Shown here: positions 36,235-45,884 of the stretch, one piece after another
Position numbering within the stretch: the stretch's first letter is position 1
Layout of the letters: every line of letters begins with the position of its first letter
Source of the DNA: Peteryoungia wuzhouensis
GTDB taxonomy: Bacteria; Pseudomonadota; Alphaproteobacteria; Rhizobiales; Rhizobiaceae
NCBI RefSeq assembly: GCF_003205195.1
Contig: NZ_QJRY01000005.1
Location: 1-64,000 of the forward strand
DNA length: 64,000 bases
Direction of reading: 5' to 3'
Translations under genes and position numbers: made by a program
The notes under the pieces: model-generated
The model's database searches: none
Told to the model about the DNA's origin: nothing
What the model saw: the letters and a program-made list of their open reading frames with translations, nothing else

Positions 36235-36976
36235 GGGTGGTCTCTCCGAGATAGAGTTGGCGCACCATGGGATGGCAGCTGATTTCTGCGGGAGTGCCTT
36301 CTGTCAGGATACGACCATTGACGAGGACAACGAGGGAACTGGCCACCCGGAAAACGAGATCCATGTCATGCTCGATGATCAACACCGCAAGCTCGGCTGG
36401 CAGTTGCTCGATGGCCTGCAGGATCAGGTGACTTTCACTTGACGGGACACCGGCGGCGGGCTCGTCCAGGATCAGGACGCGCGGCTTGAGCGCGAGCGTT
36501 AGCGCCAGTTCGACGAGCCTCTGCTGGCCATAGGCGAGCAGATGGACTGGTATGTCGGCCAGTGATGTCAGGGCGAACTGTCCAAGCAGAGCCTGTATTT
36601 CTGCTTCGACCGCCGGATCGGCCGCTGCCCGACCAAAGATGCGTCCTCCGCGCCCGAGCCGCTCGAGGATCGGCAGGCGGATGTTCTCCCGCACTGTCAG
36701 CGTGCGAAACAGCGTCGTGATCTGAAAGGTCTTGGCAATGCCGCGCTTGACCCGTTCAGCTTCGCCGAGGGTGCCAATGTCGACACCATCGAAATGGATG
36801 GTGCCGCCGCTGGGGTGGAGTTTGCCGGTCACAAGATTGGCAAAAGTGGTCTTGCCCGCGCCGTTCGGCCCGATGAGAGCCTTGCGGGCGCCGGGCGGGA
36901 GGTCGAAATCGATACCTTCCGCCACAGTCAGTCCGCCAAAGGACTTTTTCAAGCCACGTACTTCAAGGCCTCGCAT
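36227..36976 (-). CDS. ABC transporter ATPase, LivG-like
   Basis: 249 aa, start 36976 chosen for GGAGGAACACC upstream. Walker A GPNGAGKTTFANL, signature LLAYGQQRLVELALTL (a variant common in LivG), and Walker B VLILDEPAAGVP. Pairs with the LivF-like ATPase to drive import. The start lies within the end of the LivM-like gene. Confidence 0.9.
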   Translation of the reverse strand: MRGLEVRGLKKSFGGLTVAEGIDFDLPPGARKALIGPNGAGKTTFANLVTGKLHPSGGTIHFDGVDIGTLGEAERVKRGIAKTFQITTLFRTLTVRENIRLPILERLGRGGRIFGRAAADPAVEAEIQALLGQFALTSLADIPVHLLAYGQQRLVELALTLALKPRVLILDEPAAGVPSSESHLILQAIEQLPAELAVLIIEHDMDLVFRVASSLVVLVNGRILTEGTPAEISCHPMVRQLYLGETTHA

Positions 36977-37964
36977 TGGTGTTCCTCCGGAAGAGCGCGA
37001 CAAGGGCCTCGGGCAGGCCAAGCACGCCCGGTGGCACGAAGAAGACGATGCCAAGGACCATGGCGCCGATGACGAACAGCCAGTTGAATGGATCGACGGC
37101 AGCAGCGACGTGGTGGACGGTCATGAAAATGATGACGCCGATGATCGCACCATAGAGCCTGCCGGCTCCGCCGAGGATCAGCATGATCAAGGCCTCGGCC
37201 GAGAGATTGAAGGCATAGGCTTCCAGGCTGACGAGCTGGGTGACCTGGGCCGCAAGGGCGCCGGCAATGCCGGCAATGCCACCGCCTATCGTATAGACAG
37301 TGACCAGCCGCCAATAAACGGGGCTGCCGATCGCCACCATGCGCGAGGCGCTATCCTTGGCGCCTCGGATCGAAAGCCCGAGCGGCGAGTTGGTAACGAC
37401 CTTAAGGGCGATATAGCAGAGACAGACGACGGCGAGCGCGTACCAGTAGCCGGTGCGACCAATGAAATCGAACGTGAACAGGCCAAGCACCGGCTCCATG
37501 CGGATGCCGCGCAACCCGTCGGCACCGCCGGTTAGATCGCGGGCCTTGTTGGCAATCTCCTGGCAGATGAGCGTGACGGCAATGGACAGCATCAGCAAGG
37601 TCAGCCCGTGGGCGCGCATCAGGAGCAGGCCCGAGACGAAGGCAAGGCCTGCACCCGCCACCGCACCCACCGCAAGGCCGACGATCGGGTCGGCAGAGAC
37701 ATGGACGGCAAAAAGGCCCGCTGCATAGGCCCCCGTGCCATAGAGTGCGGCGTGGCCGAGCGTGGCGATGCCGGCATAGCCGAGCACCAGATCGAGCGAG
37801 AGCACGAACAGGATCATGATCAGGAAGCGCGTGACAAGCGCAAGATCGTAGGGGAAGGCGAAGTAGGCCGCGACGGCAAGCGCCAGAATCACGGCTTCGG
37901 ACAGCAGCGGGATACGGCCCGCAAACCCGTTTGGCTTCACCGCGGCGAGATCGTGTGCGGTCAT
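36963..37964 (-). CDS. ABC transporter permease, LivM-like
   Basis: 333 aa with about eight to ten hydrophobic segments and the LivM hallmarks GYAGIATLGHAALYG and EAYAFNLSAEALIMLILGG. Inner-membrane subunit for substrate passage. Adjacent, one base away, to the LivH-like permease. Confidence 0.9.
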   Translation of the reverse strand: MTAHDLAAVKPNGFAGRIPLLSEAVILALAVAAYFAFPYDLALVTRFLIMILFVLSLDLVLGYAGIATLGHAALYGTGAYAAGLFAVHVSADPIVGLAVGAVAGAGLAFVSGLLLMRAHGLTLLMLSIAVTLICQEIANKARDLTGGADGLRGIRMEPVLGLFTFDFIGRTGYWYALAVVCLCYIALKVVTNSPLGLSIRGAKDSASRMVAIGSPVYWRLVTVYTIGGGIAGIAGALAAQVTQLVSLEAYAFNLSAEALIMLILGGAGRLYGAIIGVIIFMTVHHVAAAVDPFNWLFVIGAMVLGIVFFVPPGVLGLPEALVALFRRNTNARP

Positions 37965-37965
37965 G

Positions 37966-38826
37966 TTATGCCTTTCCGAGCAGGCCGGCGGGACGCACGG
38001 CGAGAAGGGCCATGACCGCGGCGAAGAAGATGATGGTGCCGAAATCGGGGATCAGGTAGCGGGATGCGGTCTCCAGTATCCCGAGCGCAATTGCTGCCGC
38101 GAAAGAGCCCGAGATCGAGCCCAAGCCGCCGACAGAGACGACGATCAGGAACAGCACCATGTAGCGCAGCGGATAGTAGGCATCGATCGGGAGTAATTCG
38201 GCTCCGAGTATGCCGCCCAGCGCCGCGAGCCCCGCGCCCAGACAGAATGTGGCCGCATAGATCGTATCGGTGTTGATGCCGAGCGCGCTGGCGATGTTGC
38301 GGTTGTCGACCGCAGCGCGAAGCCGGGTTCCGAAGCGGCTGCGCTCCAGGGTGAGATAGAGTCCGCCGATGACGCCAAGCCCCACGACGATGACCGCAAG
38401 CCGATGGGCCGGCAGCACGCGAAAACCAAGATCGACGGACTGTTGCAAGAATATGGGAAGGGGAATGGCCAGAAGGCTCGATCCGAGCAGCTTGCTGACG
38501 ACCGCTATGCCCATGAAGGTGATGCCGATCGTGGTGAGCACCTGCTGCAGTTCGCCCAGATCGTAGATGCGGCGGAACAGGATGCGCTCGCTGACGAAGG
38601 CGATGATGACGACGCCCGCAATCGCCAGCGGGACAGCCAGCAGATAGCCGAGGCCGGCGTGGATCACGAGAAAATGCGCCAAGGCGCCGCCGGCAAGGGC
38701 GAAGGCACCATGGGCAAGGTTGATGACGCGCATCAGGCCCATGGTCACCGACAGGCCGACGGAGATCATGAACAGGATCATTCCATAGGCGATGCCGTCG
38801 ATGGCGATATTGAGAATGAGGGACAT
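37966..38826 (-). CDS. ABC transporter permease, LivH-like
   Basis: 286 aa, many hydrophobic segments, beginning LNIAIDGIAYGMILFMISVG and with the LivH segment MRVINLAHGAFALAGG. Partner of the LivM-like permease. It follows the binding-protein gene after 85 bp. Confidence 0.9.
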   Translation of the reverse strand: MSLILNIAIDGIAYGMILFMISVGLSVTMGLMRVINLAHGAFALAGGALAHFLVIHAGLGYLLAVPLAIAGVVIIAFVSERILFRRIYDLGELQQVLTTIGITFMGIAVVSKLLGSSLLAIPLPIFLQQSVDLGFRVLPAHRLAVIVVGLGVIGGLYLTLERSRFGTRLRAAVDNRNIASALGINTDTIYAATFCLGAGLAALGGILGAELLPIDAYYPLRYMVLFLIVVSVGGLGSISGSFAAAIALGILETASRYLIPDFGTIIFFAAVMALLAVRPAGLLGKA

Positions 38827-38911
38827 CGTCTTCTCCGGTAGGGCAAGGGAGGCCGTTCATCCGCGCCGCTGCGCGCGGATGAGGTGGTCTCGTGACGAAG
38901 TGAGTGCTCGC

Positions 38912-40078
38912 TTACTGGGTCCAGCCAAGATCGCCGACGGTGGCGATGACGCCCTTCTCGCGGTTCACGAGCAGGCCGCTGTCCTTGTCCCGCTCGACCT
39001 CGCGGATATAGACGTTCTGCTTGACGGTGCGGGTTTCCGGATCCATTTCGAGCGGACCCCGCGGACTTTCCCATGTCAGGGCTTTCACGGCTTCCAGCGC
39101 CTTCGGTCCATCGCTGGCCGCCGCCTTGACCATCTCGTAGATCAGGTGCGTGCCGTCATAGGCACCGACGGATGCCCAGTTGGCGACCGCTCCGGGAAAC
39201 TTCTCCGTCAGCGTCTTGTTGAATTCCCGATTGAGATCGGAATCATGGGCGCCGGAATAGTGATAGGCGGTCGTCAGCCCGATGGCCGCGTCGCCAAGTG
39301 CCTGCAGGTTGGATTCCTCTGTCTCGGCCGTGCCAAGGAAGCGAATACCGGCCGCTGCAAGCCCGTTTTCGTTATAGGTCTTAGTGAAGCCGAAGGTCGG
39401 CGGGCCGCCGGGCAGGAAGGCGAAGACGGCTTCGGGCGCCTGGCCGCGGACGCGCTGGATGAACGGCGTGAAGTCCGTCGTCGCGACGGGCATACGGATG
39501 CTGTCGAGAACCTTTCCGCCCTTCTTCTCGAACGCCGCCTTGAAGGCCTTTTCGGCATCGATGCCTGGGCCATAATCGGAAACGGCGGTGACCACCGACT
39601 TGATGCCCTGGTCGAACGCCCAGTCTGCCAGTGGGGCCGAAACCTGCCACAGGGTATAGCTCGACCGCAGGAAATAGGGCGAACCCTTGTTGATGGCGGA
39701 GGTTGCCGCATTGAAGATCACGGTGGGTGTTTCGGACTGGTCGATGAGCGGCGCGACGGCCAGCGCATTCGGCGTGAAGGTGAAGCCAGCGAGATAGTCG
39801 ACCTCCTCGCGGATCAGCAATTCTTGCGCTAGCGTCTTGGCAAGGTCGGGATTGGCGCCGCCGACATCCTTGTAGATGAACTCGATGGTATGACCGCCGG
39901 CCTGGTTGCCGTGCTTGGCGACATAGACCTCGATCGCCTCTTTGTACTGCTTGCCATAGATGGCAAACGGGCCCGAAAACTCGGCGATGACACCGACCTT
40001 GATCGTATCGGCCCAACAGATTCCGGCGCATAGCTGTGCGAATGCCGCCGCAAGGGCGGCACTTTTCAGATTGAACAT
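38912..40078 (-). CDS. Periplasmic binding protein of the first ABC importer
   Basis: 388 aa, start 40078 chosen for GGGAGGATCGC upstream and the signal peptide that follows (FNLKSAALAAAFAQLCAGICWA). Type I periplasmic-binding fold of the LivK/aromatic-acid class: IKVGVIAEFSGPFAIYGKQY. First gene of the operon that includes the P450 set, so it probably captures the P450 substrate or a related aromatic acid. Two palindromes lie 60-115 bp before the ATG. Confidence 0.92.
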   Translation of the reverse strand: MFNLKSAALAAAFAQLCAGICWADTIKVGVIAEFSGPFAIYGKQYKEAIEVYVAKHGNQAGGHTIEFIYKDVGGANPDLAKTLAQELLIREEVDYLAGFTFTPNALAVAPLIDQSETPTVIFNAATSAINKGSPYFLRSSYTLWQVSAPLADWAFDQGIKSVVTAVSDYGPGIDAEKAFKAAFEKKGGKVLDSIRMPVATTDFTPFIQRVRGQAPEAVFAFLPGGPPTFGFTKTYNENGLAAAGIRFLGTAETEESNLQALGDAAIGLTTAYHYSGAHDSDLNREFNKTLTEKFPGAVANWASVGAYDGTHLIYEMVKAAASDGPKALEAVKALTWESPRGPLEMDPETRTVKQNVYIREVERDKDSGLLVNREKGVIATVGDLGWTQ

Positions 40079-40136
40079 GCGATCCTCCCAAACCACTTGA
40101 TGCGTGCGGTCCGCTCCTCGAGGCCGCATTGCAAAT

Positions 40137-40154
40137 GAGTTGCTATCACAACTC
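40137..40154. promoter_or_regulatory. Palindrome GAGTTG-N6-CAACTC, putative MarR operator
   Basis: GAGTTG (40137-40142) and CAACTC (40149-40154) form a perfect 6+6 inverted repeat, 58 bp upstream of the first gene of the minus-strand aromatic operon. A second copy lies 38 bp further upstream. Candidate binding site for the MarR regulator encoded at the end of the same operon. Confidence 0.55.
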
Positions 40155-40174
40155 GCACAACATAATGCGATACT

Positions 40175-40192
40175 GAGTTGCGATGTCAACTG
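40175..40192. promoter_or_regulatory. Second GAGTTG-N6-CAACT palindrome
   Basis: GAGTTG (40175-40180), six bases, CAACT (40187-40191). The inner five pairs match the first copy and the outer pair is broken. Same half-site as 40137-40154. Confidence 0.5.
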
Positions 40193-40643
<451 letters not shown>

Positions 40644-41603
40644 TTATTCACCTTTTCCAGATGACGCCAAGAACTCGGCTACAAACTTGTCATTGTCCTC
40701 GGCCTTGCCGATGCTGACACGAATAAAGTCGCGGAAGCCTTGCTGGCGCCAGGGTTTGACGATGGTTCCCGTGGTCAATAGTTCGGCGGCGACCGTATCG
40801 GAAAGCTGGCCGGCATCGATGAAAAGAAAATTTCCAGCCGAGGAAGCGACCTTGAAGCCGCTTTCGGTCAGCTTTTGCATCAGGCGCTGCCGCTCGGATC
40901 GGATATAGCGCACTCCAGCCCGGACGTGGTCTTCGTCAGCGATGGCGGCGATTGCGGCAGCCTGGTCGGCGGCGTTGACATTTAACGGTGTGCGGGCCCG
41001 GTCGAGGTAAGACTTGAAGTCCGGGCTGCTGGCAATGCCGTATCCGATACGCAATCCCGCGAGACCATAGGCTTTCGAGAGCGTTCGTAGGACCAACCAG
41101 TTGAGGCCCGATCCCTTCAACTCCTCAAGGGCCGAGGGAAAATCCTCTTCCAGCGCCGCGTACTCGAAATAGGCTTCATCGACGACCAGCCGCGTGTTTG
41201 TCGACAAGGAAGAGATGAGTCGGCGAAATGCGTCTATACCCAACCAAACGCCAACTGGGTTCATCGGGTTAGAGAAGATCAGCATCTTAGCGCGACCGGC
41301 CGCTTCGATCAGGGCGTCGAGTGGGATTGAAAAATCGTCTCCGATGACGACATGTTCAACCGTCGCCCCCATCGTCGTCGCATAATCTTCGTGAAGCGGA
41401 AAGGAGGGATAGAGCGCGATCGACGAACCGAGCGCGTTCATCGCCTCAACGGCCTTCGGTGACGGCCCGAATGGATTTTCGTTGGAGCCAAGCTTGGCGA
41501 TGTGTGCAGGTTGATACGCTACCCTCACTTCCTCGATCGTCAGTCCGGTGTTGTAGGGTTTCAGTGCCGGGACTTCATCGCGTTTATGCTTGCCCAATGG
41601 CAT
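40644..41603 (-). pseudogene. HisC-like aminotransferase with internal deletion
   Basis: About 319 aa; start 41603 chosen for AAGGGACAAGACC before ATG. It looks like a class I/II histidinol-phosphate-type aminotransferase with the PLP-lysine segment TLSKAYGLAGLRIGYG, but the usual stretch of about 45 residues between ALYP and PSFPLHEDYA is missing in frame. That stretch normally holds the Gly-Ser-x-Glu phosphate-binding loop, so the enzyme is probably inactive. The frame is open, which could also be read as a short functional variant. Next to a broken HutC-type regulator and a truncated ATPase. Confidence 0.7.
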
Positions 41604-41647
41604 GGTCTTGTCCCTTTTGCGAAGCGGATGTTGGGTGGCGATTGCCC

Positions 41648-42385
41648 TCAGTTCTGCGAGGGAATGAAGTGCGCGGTCAGCGTCCATTTACTGCCCGGAT
41701 AGGTCAGTCGGGCGAAGGTCACCGGCTCCCCGGCACGCCAGGTGCGCCGTTCGATGGCCAGACACGGTGAGCCCCTTGGAACGTTCAGTCTCTCAGCCGT
41801 GATCTTATCCGCCTCAACGGCCGCAATCCGGTGTTCTGCCGCTGTCCAAGGCACGTGGTTTAGAAGCCATGCCCCCGGCGACAGTGTCAGGAACTCTTCC
41901 TCCGCTGCATCCGGAACGGCGGCCAGGTGGATGTTTCTCTCTTCTAGGCAGAAGGGCCAATCCCCGGCGAAATGCAGGCATTGCAAGTCGAGCATTTGCT
42001 GCCGTTTCGACGGCCGTGAACCGGTTGGCTTCGTCCACGGTAGTCGGGCGGATGCGGCGTAGGAGAAGCTCATAGCGATAGGGCAGGCCGAGCGCGGTCA
42101 CCTCGTCTCTAACGTCGGAAATCTCAAGGATGGCGCTATGGGTCCGTTGCGGCAAAACAAAGCTGCCCGTCTTGCGGCGCGGGACGATCAGTCACGCCCG
42201 GGCAAGCTGCGCCAGAACCTTGCTCACCGTCATTCGCGAGCACTGATACTGCTCCGTCAGCGACATCTCTGAGGGGATGCGATGTCCGGGGGCCATACTC
42301 CGGTGATGATGTTCTGCTCGATATCGCCCAAAATACGCTGATGCAAAGCCAGCGCTGGGGACGATGCCTTCTTACCGTTGATCAT
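41648..42385 (-). pseudogene. Broken GntR/HutC-type regulator
   Basis: The minus strand reads as a GntR/HutC regulator only by joining three frames. The start at 42385 gives INGKKASSPALALHQRILGD and reaches TGVWPP, where a frameshift (42290 area) is needed to go on to GHRIPSEMSLTEQYQCSRMT. A TGA then replaces a Gly codon before LIVPRRKTGSF, and a second frameshift leads into the UTRA ligand domain ending FARLTYPGSKWTLTAHFIPSQ. So a helix-turn-helix and a ligand domain are present but the gene is dead. It once probably regulated the neighbouring aminotransferase or transporter. Confidence 0.75.
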
Positions 42386-42426
42386 AGAAGCAGCTCGTTT
42401 CGCATCCCTTGGTGTCCGGTTCATGT

Positions 42427-42822
42427 CTAGAGTAGGGCAGACGCGCCGCGGTCGAGGTAGGTGTCCAGGAATTGTTCCAGTCGAGGATGGCGTGGCTTCT
42501 GGACGACTTCGGAAGGGGATCCCCGAAACAGCAGCTTTGCGTGATCGAGGAAGTTGATCTGGCTGGCGACGGAGGCGGCGAAACCGATTTCATGCGTGAC
42601 CACCGCCATCGTCATGCCCTCCTCCGCAAGACTGCGCATGACGTTCAACACCTCACCAGTCAATTCTGGGTCCAGCGCCGATGTTGCCTCGTCAAACAGC
42701 ATGAGCTTCGGTTGCCGCGCCAGCGCCCGGGCGATTGCAACACGCTGCTGCTGTCCGCCCGAAAGCTGCGAAGGGTCGTGCGCGGCGCGGTGCTCCAGTC
42801 CGACCTTCTTCAGCTGAACCAT
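42427..42822 (-). pseudogene. Truncated amino-acid ABC transporter ATPase
   Basis: 131 aa, equal to the C-terminal half of a GlnQ/HisP-type ATPase. It holds the signature LSGGQQQRVAIARAL and Walker B LMLFDEATSALD, but the Walker A half is absent. No upstream continuation was found. A relic of an amino-acid importer next to the hisC/hutC relics. Confidence 0.8.
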
Positions 42823-43171
42823 GGCGTGCTAGCATGCTGTAAAGTTCTGCTTACTTGGCGAAGGAACCGGCAGTCCGCCGGATTGCAGCCAACACGGTGG
42901 CGCCGCCCAAAGGAGTGTTTCCAGAGTGCGACCCAGCAAAGAACTTTCATCAGCAACGGCGATCGGCGTAAGGCTGACAACGCGCCGTTCCAACAATGCC
43001 ATTGGCCTCCAGGCGCCGGCGGCACGGTGTATCTTCCCCAGTTTGTCGGGGCGAGCCCCCAACTGAAACGGACATCGGCGCTGGTACGGTCTCTTCCCCT
43101 GGGCTCCGCCTGCGGTGACATGTTGGCGGGCTTTGACCGAGCAATGATCTTCGGCAGACGGTGCCAGCCCA
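42823..43171. other. Gap with no recognised gene
   Basis: About 350 bp. Several open frames exist on both strands but none matches a family I know or shows a convincing ribosome site. Probably part of the decayed region. Confidence 0.3.
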
Positions 43172-43570
43172 TCAACGACCACTGAAGCGTCGTCTAGCTG
43201 CGTCGGTCACGGGAGTGTAAAGAGCGACACGGCTGCCCTCGGGGTCGGAAAGCTGGACCGTGCGATTTCCCCATGGCAAATCCTTGGGCTCATGCACCAC
43301 CTCGACCTGGTCTTTAAGTCGTGCGAATTCCGCATCGACGTCTGATACCATGAACTCAAGAATAGCGGTTCTATTGGCGCCGGGCTCCGCACTGCCTTCC
43401 TTGAACAGAGCGACAGTCTCGGCGCTGCCGATTGCCAAAACAGCACCTGGTGTGACGATCTCGGCGAAGACGGGAGCCAGCCAGTCCGCGCGGGTACCGG
43501 TCACCAGTTCGTAGAACGCCACCATCTTTTTGACGTCGGCGGCGACGAGACGGATGGATGCAAATTTCAT
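43172..43570 (-). CDS. VOC/glyoxalase-like protein
   Basis: 132 aa, start 43570 chosen for AAGGAAAAGATT upstream. It has the vicinal-oxygen-chelate pattern: FASIRLVAADVKKMVAFYE at the N-terminus, a central FMVSDVDAEFARLKD and a C-terminal SDPEGSRVALYTP. The family includes glyoxalases, antibiotic-binding proteins and ring-cleavage dioxygenases; the sequence does not say which. Divergent from the WYL regulator with an 87-bp spacer, so it is a likely target of that regulator. Confidence 0.85.
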   Translation of the reverse strand: MKFASIRLVAADVKKMVAFYELVTGTRADWLAPVFAEIVTPGAVLAIGSAETVALFKEGSAEPGANRTAILEFMVSDVDAEFARLKDQVEVVHEPKDLPWGNRTVQLSDPEGSRVALYTPVTDAARRRFSGR

Positions 43571-43657
43571 AATCTTTTCCTTCGTCGTAACGATCTCTTT
43601 CCCGGCTTTTGTGACACAGTCGTGCTGACAGCGTTGTGGCACCAGGAGTCAGCAGCT

Positions 43658-44365
43658 ATGCGAAAAGCGGAACGGCTTTTTCAGATCATCCAAATCCTTC
43701 GAAGATCGAGCCATCCGGTCACCTCGGCGCAGCTTGCCGATGAACTTGAGGTGGCGCGCCGCACCATCTACCGCGACATCGCGCACCTGATTGGCCAGCG
43801 CGTTCCCATCGAGGGCGAAGCAGGGTTCGGTTATGTCCTTGATCCGCGATACGACATGCCGCCATTGATGCTGACGCCTGAGGAAATCGAGGCTGTGTTG
43901 CTCGGCGTTCAAATGGTGGCAAAGCTGGGTGACCCCGCCATCACGAATGCCGCCAAAGATGTCCTCGCAAAGATTGCGTCCGCAATCCCGGGCGACCTTC
44001 TTCCCTTCATCGCCGAACCCGCAGTCGGCCTGAAACCCGGAGAGATCACCAACGGCTTTGCCTTCGACACCCGCCCGCTCAGGCGTGCGATCAGGGAGGG
44101 CCGAAAGATGCAGCTCGACTATTGCGCTGTTAGTGGGGAGGTCACCCACCGTATCGTCTGGCCAGTGCTTTTGGGCTATGCTGACGCGCATAGTCTCCTG
44201 ATTGCGTGGTGTGAATCGAAGCAAGCCTTTCGCCATTTTCGCACCGAACGTATCGTCAATCTCGAGGTTCTCGAAGAGGCTATCGGCGTTTCCAAGGGCA
44301 AGCTGAGACAACAATGGCTACAGTGGCGTGAAGTCGAGCTTTCCCGGTCGCGCTCCACTCCGTGA
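43658..44365 (+). CDS. YafY-type HTH-WYL transcription regulator
   Basis: 235 aa. N-terminal DeoR-like helix-turn-helix (AERLFQIIQILRRSSHPVTS, AQLADELEVARRTIYRDI) and a WYL ligand-binding domain (MQLDYCAVSG, TERIVNLEVLEE). Start 43658 chosen for AGGAG nine bases upstream. Divergent to the VOC gene. WYL proteins sense nucleotide or DNA-damage related ligands; here a role in control of the neighbour is most likely. Confidence 0.85.
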   Translation: MRKAERLFQIIQILRRSSHPVTSAQLADELEVARRTIYRDIAHLIGQRVPIEGEAGFGYVLDPRYDMPPLMLTPEEIEAVLLGVQMVAKLGDPAITNAAKDVLAKIASAIPGDLLPFIAEPAVGLKPGEITNGFAFDTRPLRRAIREGRKMQLDYCAVSGEVTHRIVWPVLLGYADAHSLLIAWCESKQAFRHFRTERIVNLEVLEEAIGVSKGKLRQQWLQWREVELSRSRSTP

Positions 44366-44587
44366 CTGCAGTGGGGCAATCGCCGAAGATCGGTGACTTC
44401 CAACGACCCGAACGACTTGCTTGCGCGCCTCTTCGGACCGCAAAGGGTTAACAACGTATGACAATGAAGATGCTCGGGGGGTGATCGCGCGCTCCGAATA
44501 CGTTTGCGACAGACCCCCTTAATCCGACGGACGGTGAAGGCCACTGCGAAATGCTCAAGAATAGTCCTCACCGGTCTCGGTTTCTGC

Positions 44588-44613
44588 GGCCGCCCGTCTA
44601 CAGACGGGCGGCC
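44588..44613. terminator. Strong hairpin between convergent genes
   Basis: GGCCGCCCGTCT, two-base spacer, AGACGGGCGGCC: a perfect 12-bp stem, eight bases past the stop of the binding-protein gene on the minus strand. No T-run on either strand, so it may end transcription only with help or stabilise the 3' end of the mRNA. Confidence 0.5.
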
Positions 44614-44621
44614 AGGTTGCA

Positions 44622-45851
44622 TTACATATCGGACATGGAGCACAGCCCCTTGTCGAGGGGCCGGAATGCCTGTTCGGCGGGCGTTTCCGCGACGACATTG
44701 AAGATGTCCCACTCGCCCTTGCTGTCCTTTGGAGCCTTGGCTTGCAGCAGATAGGTCGGGATCAGCGCCCGGCCATCCTCGCGGATGCGCCCCGATCCGA
44801 AGCAGTCATCATCGGTGGGCATTGCCTTCATGGCGCGCACAACCGTGCGGCCGGACGCCTTGGCTTCCTCAGCACCTATCTTCCCGACAGTCTTCAGGTA
44901 GTGCAGGACGCTGCCATAGGTCGCGGCATGTTCGCTGTTGGGGTAGTTTTTCGGCGACTCGCTCTTGATCCGGTCGGTGAAGGCGCGCGTCCGGTCGTTG
45001 CGATCCCAGTAGAAGGTCTCTGTCAGCATCAGGCCCTGAGCGGTCTCCAGGCCCAGTGCATGAACCTCGGTGATAAAGCCCGCCAGGGCGGCGATCGTGA
45101 TGGTCTTGTCCAGGCCAAACTCCTTGACCGATTTGACGCTGTTGATGAGGTCGCCCGCGGTATTGGCAAAGGCGATGACCTTGGGGTTTGTCGCTGTTGC
45201 GCTGAGGAGAAACGACGAAAAATCCGTCGTGCCGGGGAAGGGATAGACGGATGACCCCAGAACCTTGCCGCCGTTCTGGCCAATGATATCGGTGGCGATC
45301 GACTGGAGCGATTGTCCGAACGCGTAGTTGGCGGTGACGAAATACCAGGAATCGCCGCCATTCTTCAGGATGGCGCCGCCGGTGGATTTGGCACGGCAAT
45401 AGGTATCGAGTGCCCAGTGGACGGTGTTCGGGCTGCATGCCTTGCCGGTGAAGTCCGCACTGGCCGGTCCGCTGGCGAGGAAGACCTTGTCCTTCGACTT
45501 GATGACATCGACGGCGCCGAGCGCAATAGCGCTGTTGTTGATTTCGGTGATGGCATCGACGCCGTCCTGGTCGATCCATTTGCGGACGACTCCCACGCCC
45601 ACATCGGTCTTCTGCTGGTGGTCGGCAACCAGGACTTCGACATTGAATCCGCGCTCGAGAAGGCCGGAATCCTTCACCGCCTGCTTGGCGCAGATCACGG
45701 CGGTTTCACCACCGGTGTCGCGATACTGGCCCGACAGATCCACGAGCACGCCGATGCGGATCGTCTTGCTGGACTGGGCACGGCCCATGCCGGTCATGCT
45801 CAGTACGGTTGCCGCCGTGGCACCGCCGAGCAGATGTCTTCTGGTAATCAT
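44622..45851 (-). CDS. ABC importer binding protein with Tat-like leader
   Basis: 409 aa. The leader ITRRHLLGGATAATVLSMTG has the twin-arginine look. A type I periplasmic-binding fold follows (IRIGVLVDLSGQYRDTGG), similar along its length to the binding protein encoded at 50623, including the ACSP and C-terminal Cys segments. Last gene of the second Liv-type operon. Substrate unknown; the family suggests an aromatic or branched carboxylic acid. Confidence 0.88.
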   Translation of the reverse strand: MITRRHLLGGATAATVLSMTGMGRAQSSKTIRIGVLVDLSGQYRDTGGETAVICAKQAVKDSGLLERGFNVEVLVADHQQKTDVGVGVVRKWIDQDGVDAITEINNSAIALGAVDVIKSKDKVFLASGPASADFTGKACSPNTVHWALDTYCRAKSTGGAILKNGGDSWYFVTANYAFGQSLQSIATDIIGQNGGKVLGSSVYPFPGTTDFSSFLLSATATNPKVIAFANTAGDLINSVKSVKEFGLDKTITIAALAGFITEVHALGLETAQGLMLTETFYWDRNDRTRAFTDRIKSESPKNYPNSEHAATYGSVLHYLKTVGKIGAEEAKASGRTVVRAMKAMPTDDDCFGSGRIREDGRALIPTYLLQAKAPKDSKGEWDIFNVVAETPAEQAFRPLDKGLCSMSDM

Positions 45852-45884
45852 ATGTCTTCCTCCTCCTGGTTGAACTCTGGTGTA

